Part shown: positions 11,546 through 26,474 of the stretch, in pieces
Layout: every line of letters starts with the position of its first letter
Numbering within the stretch: the first letter of the stretch is position 1
Assembly: GCA_033558025.1 (NCBI GenBank)
Contig: JAUCEF010000007.1
Coordinates: forward strand, 9,672,001 to 9,736,000
Direction: 5' to 3'
Source: Phytophthora sp. 'mugwort'
Lineage: Eukaryota; Oomycota; Peronosporomycetes; Peronosporales; Peronosporaceae
DNA length: 64,000 nucleotides
Program-made: the position numbers and the translations under genes
The notes under the pieces: model-generated
Told to the model about the DNA's origin: nothing
The model's input: only the letters and a program-made list of their open reading frames with translations
Databases searched by the model: none

Positions 11546-12329
11546 ATGGTTCGGCGCAAGAAGGACGGCGACGCGGCGGCGCTGAGCTCCGTGGTGACAC
11601 ATGCAATCGGCAGCGATAATAACGGCGAAGCGAGGCAGAAATTACAGGAGAATCGCCTGTCGCTGGCTCCATGGATGAATGCGGACGACTACAAGACTCT
11701 GCCGAGACGATTGAAGCTCGGCGTCGTGCACTTGCTGTGCGAGGCACTCGATACGGCCGACTCCCCTCACACCAGGTTCAAGACAGGATGTTGTGGTGAC
11801 AACGGCTCGGTTTGCAGCCCTCTTCTGACATGTATTGTGTCGTTATGATGCATGCTATAGCAACCACTTTATGGAGGACACGCTGGCGTTGACGAGCTAC
11901 GGGGCGCAGTATCTGGCCTCACACAACCTTGACAAGTGCACACTACAGCGATTAGATATCCATAGACGACGTCGAGACAAGGAAAGGCGACGATTGGACG
12001 CAAAGGCGGCGAATCTGATGCTGACATGGCGATGCCAGAGGTTCCCGACACAAGGGATGGCGCCGCTGGAGCTCAAGACCAGCGACTATTTCATTCCTCA
12101 AGTACAGACACTACAGAACGCTGGAAGGTCAGAAATACAGGATGTTGCGGAGGTTAATGACGACACTCTACGTGATGAGATTAAGCGGTACTCGAAGACA
12201 CTGCGACGACGCGTCGAAGTGCGTCAGCAAGAACTCGTGCGCGACCTGCAGCGCCAGCAACAGGAGCAAGTAGAGCTCAAAGAACGCAAGAAAATAGGCT
12301 TCCGCAGAGGCTGGGTCCATCTAATGTAA
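11546..12329 (+). CDS. Basic helical protein of unknown function
   Basis: Exons 11546-11775 and 11861-12329 join in frame (donor AG|GTTCAA, acceptor CTATAG) to give 232 residues. I do not recognise the family. The N-terminal third is a small folded-looking segment around RLSLAPWMNADDYKTLPRRL, followed by a hydrophobic helix with LLCEALDTADS; this loosely resembles the DDT/WHIM type of chromatin domain, a weak analogy. The middle is very Arg-rich (IHRRRRDKERRR). The C-terminus is a long charged coiled coil (RRRVEVRQQELVRDLQRQQQ) ending in GFRRGWVHLM. It shares a promoter region with UTP23, which would fit a nuclear or nucleolar role. A nearly empty 240-bp gap separates it from PRPF39. Confidence 0.7.
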
Positions 12330-12569
12330 GTATCGAGCACTATAATATAGTGCGTACTATGTAATTAATAAGACCTTCGCACTGCAAGTTGCAGTGTATC
12401 TAAATGTTGGCATATAATCATGTGGTGGACATCATATAAATGACACCCCGTCTTCCGATCCACGATTCTAAAGCCATTGCTGGGGATGTTCAGGACGGAT
12501 GTCAGTTCGCTAAAGTTTGAGCTTTAGCTAGTGACCCCCCACCAATCGCACCATTCGCCTCAAGAGCTC

Positions 12570-15220
12570 ATGGAGTCCCCTACCACGTCTGTAGACGCCG
12601 CCGCCAAAGGCTCCAACGCCGACGTTGCTGCCAATGGAGCCGCTCCCGCTGTCGTGACGGACGCGACGCCGCTGGAGAAGCTGACGGAGGTCGTGGACAA
12701 GAACCCACTGGACTTCAACTCGTGGGTCAGTCTGCTCGCGCTCGTGCAGAGCGAGGTACGACGCGATGCAAGTGCTTGCAACTATGACTGAAAAAAGGGT
12801 TAATAGGTCGTTCGATGGTTGATGTGCTTGTGACAGTCCGCAACGCCCCGCGAGACCGTGGAGGGCACGTTCGACCGCTTTTTGGCTGAGTTCCCGCTGT
12901 GCTTCGGCTACTGGAACAAGGTGCGGTGCTGTAACAACGTGTAGAGTACTGTATAGATGGTGGATCTAATGCTGACATTTGCTCGTATTGTGGTGGCTGC
13001 TTGGGTCTTGTAGTACGCTCAATATGAGTACGCACTTAGCAACAGGACGTCGGAAGATGGCTTGGGCACTGTGGCGACGCTGGAAGAAGCCAAGCAGAAG
13101 GCACGGGACGTGTATGAACGCGGAGTTGTGGCGGTCCGACACAGCGTCGACATGTGGATGAAGTACTGCGAGTTCCTCATTCACATGTTGCACTGCCCTG
13201 TCGACGAAACGCGACCGTAAGTCGCAGTAGCGTCGGGTTGATTGCCTATTAGTAGTTCTGACATGTTGTGGGCTGATGTAGAGTCCTGGAGAGAGCGGTG
13301 GAGGCGTGCGGAGATGACCCCATGGCTGGTCCGTTGTGGGAGCTCTACATCCAGCTAGAGACGGTTAATGTAAGTCGTATTAATGCTTACTTTGCTGCTT
13401 CTAGCCACAATATTGTTTAACGTTGACCCTTATGAATAATGTCTGCTGTACAGAATGACATGCCTCGCCTGAATCAAGTTTTTAAGCGGATCATGCACCA
13501 GCCGCTGCGTAATCTTGAAGAATTCTGGGAGAAATACAACCAGTTTGTGCTTGCCCAACAGTTGAATGCGTTGGCGACTTCTGAAGAGCAGAAAGCACTT
13601 GCTGGAGATGGGGGAGAGCTCATGGACGAAGGATTGTTACGTGTCAAGATCGTGAATGCAGTTGAGGCCGTGAAGAACAAGACGATGGAGGATATTTACC
13701 GTCGCCAAGCTTTTGAAGCTGGCATTGACCGAAGTTATTTCCATGTGACGCCGGTGACTGAAGCCGCAATGAGAAATTGGCACAGCTACTTGGATTATGA
13801 AGAAGAGGCGGGCAATAACGAGCGCTGTCAAACTTTGTACGAACGTTGTCTGATTTCATGCGCCAATTACGAGGAGATTTGGCTCCGTTACGTTGCTTGG
13901 ATCGAAACGGTACATGGATTTGACGCAGCGGACGCTGTGTTTCAGCGCGCGGTAACGATCTTTCTCAAGTACCGCGCTTCCATTTACCTGGAGTACGCGG
14001 CTTTCCTGGAGGCCCACGACAAGCTGCAAAGGGCTCAAGATACGTACCTGAAGGTACTATCCGATGTGGCCCCGAAGCTTGCAGAGGCGTTCGTGCACTA
14101 TTGCAACTTTGAACGAAGACGAGGTGACTTGGAGATGGCTAAGACGTGGTATGAAAGTGGAATGGATGCAGTTGAAAATGAGTCCGAGGTGTACGCGTAT
14201 ATGGCTACCTCGTACGCCACTTTCCTTCACAAGATTGTTGGTGATACAGCATCGGCTCGTGCTGTCTTTGAGCGCGCAATGCAGAAGCACAGCGAATCAG
14301 TACTGCTTTGGCTGAATTTCATCCACTTTGAGATGAATGCAAGCTTCAAAAACGCAGATTTTGTGCCCCGAGTCGCCTGTGTCTACAAGCTTGCGCTAGA
14401 AGATAGCTGCAACCTCTCGATGGACGAAAAGAACGACTTGTGGGTCCAGTATGGGGAATTTTTGGAGAATTACGGAGACAACATTGCTGAAGTGCGCGAA
14501 GGTCGCAAGAAAGAAATGATCTGGAGGTTGAAGAACTCCCAGTCTCGTAATCGCACCATCAAGGTGCTGAGCTTCCAGCCTGTCTGGGACGGCGACATGA
14601 GCGAATACAGTTCCAATGTGGACCTGGGAATGAAGCGTCCGCGTTACACAGCACCGCAAGCTTCAGTGGTTCTCTCAGCATCCACAATAACAGGAACAAC
14701 AGCGACGCCAGCAGTGACGGCGGCGGTGGCAACATCGGCGGCTGCAGCCTATTACCAAGGCTACCAGGTAAATCCTTGCTTTTCACTTTTTCATTCCCCC
14801 AATTTTGCTTGCGTTTCTTTAATTGTGGATACGGACTGGGCTACAAGTGAGCTCCGATGGGAGCTCCGATGAGCTTTGTCCGGGGAGAAGTGACTGACCC
14901 CCATGTCCTTCTTTCGACCCAAGAAATATGCTGGTAGTGCGGCGCACGTGTTGCGATAGGAATGAGGAGGCAGAGGGACATCGTTTGACAGGGGCGACTT
15001 TGCATTCGTATTTTTCTGCTGTCGCTATAGACGAAGCTTTTTCATGTAGGGGGATATTGCTCTCGATCTGAAGTACTAACCGAGTTTGCGTTGGTGTTAT
15101 TTATTGTAGGGATATGGAGCTCAAACCCAAGTTTATTCTCAGGCTGATCCTGTGGCTGTTGCTAGTCAGCAGACCTATACGCAAGCACAATACGCTATGT
15201 ACTACCAGCAGCAGCAGTAG
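12570..15220 (+). CDS. PRPF39: Pre-mRNA-processing factor 39 (HAT-repeat U1 snRNP protein)
   Basis: Six exons: 12570-12755, 12837-12920, 13014-13216, 13282-13369, 13454-14767, 15110-15220, giving 661 residues. It has the HAT (half-a-TPR) repeat array of PRPF39/Prp39, with repeated W...Y.....E motifs such as DFNSWVSLLALVQSE, CFGYWNKYAQYEYAL, VDMWMKYCEFLIHM, EEIWLRYVAWIETVHG and SIYLEYAAFLEAHD. The diagnostic central segment LRNLEEFWEKYNQFV is present. In yeast and animals this protein is part of, or associated with, U1 snRNP and acts in 5' splice-site recognition in the nucleus. The C-terminus is low complexity (Ala/Thr, then Gln/Tyr, ending in a short Q run) and crosses a 342-bp last intron. 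The start is the first ATG; an upstream GTG in frame is not used. Confidence 0.93.
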
Positions 15221-15378
15221 TGATGCACTATTGGGTCTGAGCTGGCATTTTACTTTCCGACAAACACTTTGCACGATGTAGAGAAGGGTAGTAACTCGCG
15301 AGAACTCGTGAAAAGGCATAGCAAAACAACACATAAAACATCGTCTCTTTGAGTTCGTTCAGTCTGCCGCCATCCTAC

Positions 15379-16669
15379 CTACTTGCCGATCATATCTAGT
15401 GCCTGTTTGCTCTTAAGGGTTTGCACTTGCGAGAGATGCACTAGCCGCAACTTGGACAGTTCTTTCTGAATTCCTGACAGCGCCGTCGGGTCCACGAGCC
15501 TGCACTCCGCATAGCGGTGTTGCAAGACCTGGATTTCACGGTATTGCTGCTGCATGAGTCGGTGGAGTTGGAACGAGTGCTCCATCTTTATCTGCTCTGT
15601 TGATTTCGACCCTCTTGGTGTTTGGGCATTGCCATTTTGTAGACGCTGCATCTGGTTCGGAGCTAGCCGCCCTCCTGCGGCAGCAAGCTGTGCCTGCATC
15701 TGCTGTATTTGTTGCGTAGTTTGTGTCTGTTGTTGATGAGCGGCCGTTGGGCGGGCAACGAGTGTCAACGCGTTGAATGGGACCTGGAACAGTGCCTCAT
15801 GTTCGTCGATGTAGACGGAAAAAAGTTCCTGGCCGTAGATCTGCGGAGCTGCAACAATGCGACCCGCCTTGCCCGCCAGATTCCGCGCTCCACACGCGAC
15901 CAAATCAGCAGTATGCTGCAGTGGTAGTAACAGATCATAAACAAAGTGAGCATCAACCCCCTATTGCCAACCAGAAGTAGCAAGCCCCACCATACCCGGA
16001 TGACAACTGTCGTGCCTACAACGAAGTCCGATCTTCTCGCCGTTGGCTGCTGCTTTGCACTCTTCATCTGTTGTTGATGCAACTGAATCTGCGCCGGCGT
16101 CATGCGTCCAGACGTCGTCGCCGCCACTGAACTCGTCACCGTCGGCGAGGCCAATGTCGTGGACGGGATCACGGACGATGTGGGCGGCGCCGCTGCAAGT
16201 TTCGGCGCCGGCTTGACCGCCACAGGCTGCGCCCTAGGCAGCATGGCCTGCAGCTGCAGCACCGCCGCCGGGTTAAACGTGGTGGACGACGTCGCGGGCC
16301 GCGAAACGTACAGCATGTTGCCCGCCGACGGCTTAACGCTGCCGCCGACGCGCTTTTTGCGGTTCAGCACGGCTTCGTAGCCCTTGTACGCGACCTTGGC
16401 ACGTCGCTTAAGGTTGTACGTGCTGCAGGAGCAACAAATGTAGCCATGTTAGAGACGTCCGCAGTGCCCCATGCTGGTGACCTGGGCAGAGCGCAGGCGA
16501 GCACGTACCGCAGCTTGGTAAGCTCCTCGTTGGCGTGCACGACGTCGGCCACGTGGCCGAAGTATTGCGCCGCATTCTTGGGCTCTGCGGCGGCCACACG
16601 GCGCGTCACAAGGCCCTGCAGGTGGCGTTGTGACGACGTAGAGGAAGTCGTTCCGGGCGTGGCCAACAT
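15379..16669 (-). CDS. Gln/Ala-rich protein of unknown function
   Basis: Three exons, 16669-16509, 16422-16020 and 15915-15379, encode 366 residues with all junctions GT-AG and in frame. I do not recognise the family. The first exon has a conserved-looking helix (NAAQYFGHVADVVHANEELT). The second begins with a Lys/Arg-rich stretch (YNLKRRAKVAYKGYEAVLNR), then Ala/Pro/Thr/Ser-rich linker and a Q-rich part. The third exon holds a compact domain around AAPQIYGQELFSVYIDEHEALFQ, then QTQTTQQIQQMQ and a C-terminal coiled coil (HRLMQQQYREIQVLQHRYAE). The composition suggests a nuclear scaffold or transcription/chromatin factor, only as inference. It is divergent from the V-ATPase subunit F gene (174 bp between starts) and converges on PRPF39. 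Confidence 0.7.
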
Positions 16670-16842
16670 CGAGCGCGGGCTTCAGAAAAGTCTTTGGACC
16701 GTTTTGCGTCGACACAAACATTGAGTCGGACTAAAATAAGCGAGCGACTCAAATCGGAAATCTATTCCTTTTGAAGTAAGCTGCTGCTTGAGGAGATCGC
16801 TTCGTTTCGTCGTCTTCCTCTCCGCGAGCTACCGCCTAGAAA

Positions 16843-17348
16843 ATGAGCGACAACACCAAACTCATCGCCGTGATCGGAGACGAAGATACCGTCACGGGCT
16901 TCATCCTCGCCGGCATCGGCCACCGAACGGCCGAAGGGACCAATTTCCTCGTCGTCAAGCCCAGTGCGTCCGCTTCCTGAAAGGCTTTCAGGCGTAGATA
17001 AATACTAACACAAGAACACGTTTTTGCAGCCACGCCGATCTCCGCCATTGAAGCTAGCTTCCGGTCACTTACGAGCCGCGACGACGTCGCTATCATCCTC
17101 ATAAATCAGCATGTAAGGCGGCGTCACTCTCCCCTTTCAGTCCAAGATCGAGGTTTAGTCTAGTTTCTTACTCTGTTGCTGCTCTGTTGCTCGGTTTTTT
17201 TTAGGTGGCTGAAGAAATCCGCCACCTTCTCAACACGTACGAGAAAACTATCCCCACAGTGCTGGAGATTCCGAGCAAGGACTCGCCCTACGACCCTGCT
17301 AAGGATTATATCATGAAGCGCGTGAATCTTATGCTCGGAGAGTCGTGA
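16843..17348 (+). CDS. VMA7: V-type proton ATPase subunit F
   Basis: Exons 16843-16963, 17030-17112 and 17205-17348 encode 115 residues, the usual size for eukaryotic subunit F. Key family motifs are visible: LIAVIGDEDTVTGFILAGIG at the N-terminus, DDVAIILINQH in the middle, and IPTVLEIPSKDSPYDPAKD followed by a final helix. Subunit F sits in the central stalk of the V1 sector together with subunit D and couples ATP hydrolysis to rotation, acidifying vacuoles and endosomes. Introns of 66 and 92 bp fall in the same frame. The start is unambiguous (MSDNTK). Confidence 0.95.
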
Positions 17349-17730
17349 GCAGCACTGATCGTCACACTTCGCTGCTAGGACGCATGGCATGAGGGTAGCG
17401 AACTGTTCTACAGATGTGACTTGTGTAAGGCAACGTGTTATCTATTGCGCGTGCGCCTTAAAATGATTTTTGTGCTTCCAGGCGTCTTCGCAATGTATCA
17501 AATGATTCACAAGTTTTTTAGTCGCAAAGATCGGTGTGAAGACAAACCCAACAATCGCACTCAAGTAGCTTGCAAACCAATAGATGCACTATTACACGGC
17601 GGTGGCCTCTCCTCTCTCTCTTTCTCTCCTATCTCTCCATTGCTTCACCTTCCTCTCCCTTGGCAACAGACAACCCGCCACACGACCTCACGACTGGGGA
17701 GCACGGCAGCAACGCCTTGGATCGATACGC

Positions 17731-21127
<3,397 letters not shown>

Positions 21128-21598
21128 TCACAAGCTGCCACCAAAGATAAAAACTCCTCTCACCGGCGAAATAACCCTTGTTTTACATTTGAGCTACCAT
21201 TGAAACCCATTCTTATCTCCTGGTACGACCCAATCTAGCGTAGTTTGGGTCCCCGGCGCGATCCAGCCACGTCTTGTTCGAATCCAGACCTCGACATAGG
21301 AAGAAGCTCTCAGGTACGTCGCCCCACGTTGCACTGTTCATTCAGCAGACTCCGCAGCCGCCCATGTTATGCTGTAGCTGACTGTGCTGTGTCATGTGCC
21401 GCTAACAGCTGCAGTACGTCTAGGACTAGCCGCTCCGTCGCAAACAATCAACACTCTTCGTCTGTTGCTCTCCGCATTGGCTTACGCGCCCGCTCTTCGG
21501 TCTCTGCAGCTGCGTTCCTCCTCGTTCTCCGACTGCGATTTTTATCTTCGACCCCCTTTATCTGCATAACACCCTCCCGCCCCTTTCCTCTGTTGCTG

Positions 21599-24059
21599 AT
21601 GGCATCGGATGGAGTTGGCATGAAGCGCCAGTTTGACGGCGGCGACGCCTTCGACCAGTCCAAGCGCCAGCGCAGCTCACAGTCGTCATCTCGGGTAACT
21701 ACTTGAGTTTGACGTGCCTTGGCTCAGAGTTTGCGCCTTGGGGGGCCCCTCTTCTGGCTACTTCTGTACTGCCTGCTCACTCACGCTCTGTCCTGCTCTT
21801 GATGTCCTGTTGTGCCCTGCCCTTGCCACCACGTAGGTTGTGTTCGTCTGCGGACTGCCCGCTGATTGTCTGGAGAGCGAGCTTCTCGCGCTTTGCTGCC
21901 CGTTTGCAGTCGTCGAGAAGTGCCTCATGATCCCGCAGAAACGCCAAGCATTCGTGCAACTACCAGACGTCACGTCGGCCTCCAACCTCGTCACTTTCTA
22001 TGAGACGCGTGACGCTCTCATTCGTGGCAAGACGATATTCTTCGAGTTCAGCAACCGCGATGAAATCACAGTGCGGCCGGAACACGATGCCCCTGTTCCC
22101 TACCAACAGCAGCAGCAACCTCCCAGATCCGCCCCGTACCAGCAACCCCCATCCATGCAGTATGCACCACAACAAGATTCGGCTCCATATCGTGGAGATG
22201 GCGGAGGTACGATGCTGCTGTGCTATGTGTAATTTGGTTGGGCGACGCACTGATGTTTCTGGGTTTATGTAATGTAGGCCAACCTGGCTTGATCCCCCAT
22301 GAGGGGCCTCGTCGTGGCATTGGGCCGCCGAACCAGATTCTGATGGTGTCAGTGTCCAAGATCGAGTACGATGTCACGGTTGACGTGTTGCAACAGGTAT
22401 GATAATTTGCATCATAATGGTGGTGACACCAGTAAGCTTACAAGGTTGTTTTACACTGCAGGTTTTTCAAAAGTTTGGCAATGTTCAGAAAATCGTCACA
22501 TTCTGGAAGGACAACGAGTTCAAAGCACTCGTGCAAATGGAGTCGGTAGATCAAGCCCAGGCCGCACAGTCTGCGCTGGATGGACGTGATATCTACACAG
22601 GCTGCAACCAGCTAAGCATTGTGTTTTCGCGCCACCCGGAGCTTCGCGTTCGCTACAACGACGACCGGTCACGCGATTATACCAATCCGAATCTTCCCCC
22701 AGGTCCAGGTCGTGGAGGAGATGCTCCGAGTGATATCGAGCCGGTCACCCCCACTTCGTCTGACCGGCGAGATGCTCCTCGGGATAACGGATACAGCAAG
22801 CCACCTGTACACCGTGATGATCTCGACTACCGCGGACCTGCTATTAATCCCCCCAGCAGCGTTGGACGTGGTGATCAATACGCTCCGGACTTGCGTGATA
22901 ATCGTAGCCTGCCGTCGCGATTCGATGAACGTCCCCAGAATGTGGATCGACCTCGCGAAGCTCGCGGCGGGCGCGAGTTGCCAGCACACTCGACAGGGCG
23001 GGCTATTCGGGGTGATACCCGACCATCTCCTGCCTTGATTTGCAGCAATATTGACCGTGAACTGGTTGTAAGTACCAAAATTCGTTTTTGTAGATTTATT
23101 CCAATTCACCATTAATTTTTTTATTTTCTTGTTATACATGACAGAGTCCATACCGTCTCTTTACACTATTTGGCTGCTTTGGCGACGTCCTTCGTATCAA
23201 GATCATGTTTCGTAAGCGGGATACAGCGCTGATCCAATTCGTTGATGAAGTTCACGTACGTCATTCTCGTAGGCAAACTGAGTCGGTAGTATGATGACTC
23301 ACATGAACTGGTCTGTTGCGTTATTTTGTCCTGGTTACGGCAACCGCTTTTCGATTCCAGGCGACCTCGGCATTGGATCATTTGGATGGCGTTTACGTTT
23401 TCGGCAAGAAGCTACGCGTGGACTACTCAAAGCACACGAGTGTGTCGATGCCCCATGCAGACGCAGACCGCTTCGAGATTGAAAATACGCTCGACTTTTC
23501 GGGCTCACCGCTTCACCGCTACCGACGACGTAGTCCGCAAGAGGCTGTCTCGCCATGCCCGCTACTTCACATCTCAGGAATTCCGATGGAACTACAGCGC
23601 AACCAGAATGCCCTTGTCGACCTTTTCGCGCAGTATGGCTTCGTCAAGAACTTCCACTACTTGCAGAATAACCCCAAGATGGCGCTGATTGAGATGGGCT
23701 CCATGGACGAGGCTATTATGGCACTCCTCCGACTCGATAACATGGCGTACCCGGACTCGCACATGCGCATATCCTTTTCCAAAGCCTACCAGCTTCCTGT
23801 CGGGAATGGCGCCGGTCCTGGTCTTGGCCCTACTCCTGGTCCTGGTCCTGGTCCTATGCATGGTCCTGGCCCTGATTCAGGTGGCTGGAACCCGCCGATG
23901 CAGTCGCGCCCAAGGGATCGCAGCCGTGATCGCAGTCGGAATCGCGAGAGAGGGCCAGGAGATCGAGACCGATCGTTCCGAGACCGAGGCCCGCCACCGC
24001 AGCGAGGACGCGACTACCAGCCGCGTGACAATTCTCGTCGCCCGCCTCCACGCTACTGA
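21599..24059 (+). CDS. PTB/hnRNP L-like RNA-binding protein with four RRMs
   Basis: Six exons: 21599-21694, 21837-22206, 22278-22396, 22462-23067, 23145-23255, 23361-24059, giving 666 residues. Four RRMs are recognisable by their RNP2-like strands and PTB-style loops: VVFVCGLPADCLESEL (residue ~33), ILMVSVSKIEYDVTVDVL (~180), ALICSNIDREL (~365) and LLHISGIPMELQ (~475). The lack of aromatic residues at canonical RNP positions is typical of PTB and hnRNP L, which bind pyrimidine- or CA-rich RNA and regulate splicing. Linkers are Q/P-rich and D/R/P-rich, and the C-terminus is RDRSRDRSRNRERG-like, as in nuclear splicing proteins. A PGPGPGP-type stretch follows RRM4. Exon boundaries cut RRM2 and RRM3, so the splice model is needed to see all four domains. 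Confidence 0.92.
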
Positions 24060-24315
24060 TCGCAACTATTTCACCTTTGAAAGCTCCTTTTTCCGTCCTT
24101 GATATTTGCAAGCTGTGGGTTTTCCCAGTGCAATGTACTTCCGACATTTTGGCCTTAACTATTGTTTCCTCATACTTTGGGGGTGTTGACCGAAACAGTG
24201 TACGCTTTGCCCTCGTAAAAATCACGATTGCTCTTTTGCATTTTACACTTCCGTACTTACCATTATTTCTTTGGATCAAGAAAGGGGGTCCTTTGTTGCC
24301 AGTCACGAGTAGGCT

Positions 24316-25224
24316 TCACAAGTCAACAGCACCGCTCACATCGGCCACTACAGTTGGAATGGATGGTGTTCGATGCAGATCTACAGCAGTCTGGCTAAGG
24401 CTGTCGTTCGGTCTATCACCATGATTTGGGTCTCCATCAATAGTACTAAAGGTTTCGACACTCTTCAGACTTGTCGCTGCTGTAGTTGTAACCGCTTGTA
24501 TTTTGCGCTTCTTCTTCTTCTGCACACGCTTGATGATTTCCTTGTCCATGTGTAGCACATTCCAGCAAATTTTCTGATGTTCTTCGCCTGGGTACATTCG
24601 AGGCCGGATACACACAGGCTTTTGGCAGCAGGCACAGTAGTGATCTGTGTTGCAGCGGAGACCACGATAGTAGCAAACGGAACAGCGTCCGTATCGCTTA
24701 TCGCGACCACAGCTACCATACATGACCGGATACCCATGTGCATCGAGCTCGCGCTGAGGCACCGTCATCATTCCTGTCGTTGGGTCAATATCACCGCTGT
24801 TCTTGCCTAAATGACCTCCCAGTCCTTGTTGTACTGCATGTCTTTTTGAGTTGTGCGGATTCTTGTCAGCTGCCTTTAACTGGCATAAATGATGACCTTC
24901 AAACGTCCAGAGGGCATTCATCGGGTCTCGATCTCCAGACAATACGGGATTATCGTCGCTTGCATCGGTCATCACATCCATGCCCGGCATCGTCGTGATG
25001 GAATTCATCACAGAACACGACGCCGCCGTGGAGGTTGACGGCGGCAGCACCTCACTCAGCATCGGCGGGGCTGAAGATGCTGTCGCGGATTGCGGGGGCT
25101 GCAACAATGCTGCAGATATACTCAATGTAGTGCCTGCGTCCATGGCGACGATCTCGCGAGGCGGCTGTTGCCCGGTTTCTAGAAAAGCGGCAGAATCAGC
25201 GACAGCGTGACCTGCGCCCCCCAT
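24316..25224 (-). CDS. Zinc-binding protein with PiggyBac-like Cys-rich domain
   Basis: A single-exon frame of 302 residues starts at ATG 25224. The N-terminal half is low-complexity Ser/Thr/Ala. At about residues 175-235 lies a Cys-rich segment: YGRCSVCYYRGLRCNTDHYC, then ACCQKPVCI, then CWNVLH. The CxxC...CxxCxxxxC...H layout resembles the C-terminal zinc-binding domain of PiggyBac transposases. A Lys-rich nuclear signal (KRVQKKKKRK) follows. No DDD catalytic domain is present, so this is either a host gene carrying such a domain or a coincidental RING/treble-clef-like cluster. It converges on the PTB-like gene, and its start overlaps the 3' end of the neighbouring small gene by about 45 bp in another frame if both models are right. 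Confidence 0.65.
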   Translation of the reverse strand: MGGAGHAVADSAAFLETGQQPPREIVAMDAGTTLSISAALLQPPQSATASSAPPMLSEVLPPSTSTAASCSVMNSITTMPGMDVMTDASDDNPVLSGDRDPMNALWTFEGHHLCQLKAADKNPHNSKRHAVQQGLGGHLGKNSGDIDPTTGMMTVPQRELDAHGYPVMYGSCGRDKRYGRCSVCYYRGLRCNTDHYCACCQKPVCIRPRMYPGEEHQKICWNVLHMDKEIIKRVQKKKKRKIQAVTTTAATSLKSVETFSTIDGDPNHGDRPNDSLSQTAVDLHRTPSIPTVVADVSGAVDL

Positions 25225-25512
25225 ACTTCGGCGCGAATATTCAGCTGCAACTGACCTCTATAGTAGCTCTCCTTGGCCAATGCAAACACCTTCTCTATGC
25301 GCTGCGGCTCCAGATTGTAAGCCTGTCAATGTGTGAACAACAAGAGTCTTTGTGAGCAGGAACAACGTTTTGACGACGTTTGAACGGCACCATTCAGCGT
25401 CTTTGGGGATAATTGCCGGTAGAGAAAGGCGACGCACACTCTCGACGAGCTTGACGAGGTCTTCGTCGTCCATGCTCTTGAGGAACCTGCCCAAGGACGG
25501 CCCGGCTCCCAT
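25179..25512 (-). CDS. Small protein of unknown function
   Basis: Proposed exons 25512-25378 and 25322-25179 give 92 residues. The reading frame is also open without splicing to 25258. However, splicing out a 55-bp GTCGTC...GACAG intron joins two protein-like halves: FLKSMDDEDLVKLVESVRRL and NLEPQRIEKVFALAKESYYR. I do not recognise the family. The first residues (MGAGPSLGRFL) could be a myristoylation signal or a short targeting helix. The second exon runs into the 5' end of the zinc-binding gene on the same strand, so the two might instead form one gene through an unseen splice. This is the last host gene before the repeat-rich region. Confidence 0.5.
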
Positions 25513-26045
25513 GGTACTCGCGGCTCCGAGCGCTTATTGCGCGCGAAGATTTGATTGGTAGACAATATTGTAAAAGAGCACTTCCGACTATACAATGTAT
25601 ACAGCGTTCGGAAATCGGGATAAAGTTTTTTGGGTTTAGGGATGCAAAAAGTCCACCCACCCGACGGTGAGAAAAATGGGAACATTTGGATTAAACTATG
25701 CAAAGCAGTATAATAGAAGGGCATCTGAGCGGTCTGGTGTACCGCCTAACAGATGTGGTGAGGCGAAAGACGTGCTGGTACTGTAGATGGTACCATTTGT
25801 GGAATGACAGCACAACAGAAGGGCAATATGCTTTTCGTAGCGATTTCTATAGATTTTTTTTTCTATCAAAACAAAATTGACATATTAGGGCGCTTCAGAA
25901 TCGACTCCACGCATTTGACAATCAGTCGCATTCAGTCTCCTTCGCCGTACTGTTCCTATCAAATCCGACCCGATCCGTGGTTATGTCGTCGTAGGATTTG
26001 CTGTTGCGACAAAAGAGTCAGTTTGAGATTTTCTTTACGTCAACC
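25513..26045. other. AT-rich intergenic DNA at the start of the repeat-rich region
   Basis: No gene is seen. The sequence includes the presumed promoter of the small gene to the left and A/T-rich stretches near 25850-25880. Open frames here are short and unlike proteins. Confidence 0.4.
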
Positions 26046-26474
26046 ATGGCGAAGGAGCACCTCAGGAAGGAGGACTTGCTTTCGCTTGTCCTGTGGTTCG
26101 AGCACACGCCGAAATTCGAGAAGTGCTTCGCGGGTGATGAAGAAGACTGGCACCACGCACAAGCAGGCCCCTGAAACCGATGGTTTCAGAGAGATGGCAG
26201 TGGCGATAAAGAAACCAGCAAAGGTCGGTTCGATCTGAAAGCCCAGCAGATGAAGGAGCGCTTTCAGACGTACAAGACTCGCTATATGAGGACCAAGGAG
26301 TACGGGGCGTCTACAGGGGCTGGCATCACAGCCGACGACATGACCAACGACGTGTACACGATGGCGCAGAAGCTTGAGGCTATGTGCCCTTGGTACGAAA
26401 ATATGAACGTTCTGTTTGGTGCTAAAGCAAACGTATCTCCTCTCAGCACGTTCGACTCGACATGGCCACTCTAA
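26046..26474 (+). pseudogene. Decayed SANT/Myb-like DNA-binding protein of transposon type
   Basis: Several frames together resemble the SANT/Myb-like domain proteins abundant in oomycete transposons. There is an N-terminal KFEKCFAGDEEDWHHA segment, then a shifted frame with GFREMAVAIKKP, then MKERFQTYKTRYMRTKEYG, STGAGIT and KLEAMCPWYENMNVLFG. A stop (TGA) and at least two frameshifts break it. Such proteins often accompany a separate transposase, but none is recognisable alongside. DNA from 26480 to 28000 has no other gene-like content. Confidence 0.5.

Noticed and set aside
21265..21300. tRNA-like TTCGAATCC word
   Set aside because: No acceptor stem, D-arm or anticodon arm can be drawn around it.
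21245..21706. Open frame of 153 codons covering the 5' region of the PTB-like gene
   Set aside because: Its first part is Ser/Arg-rich without domain content. The real protein starts at ATG 21599, which is in the same frame and continues into the RRMs by splicing.
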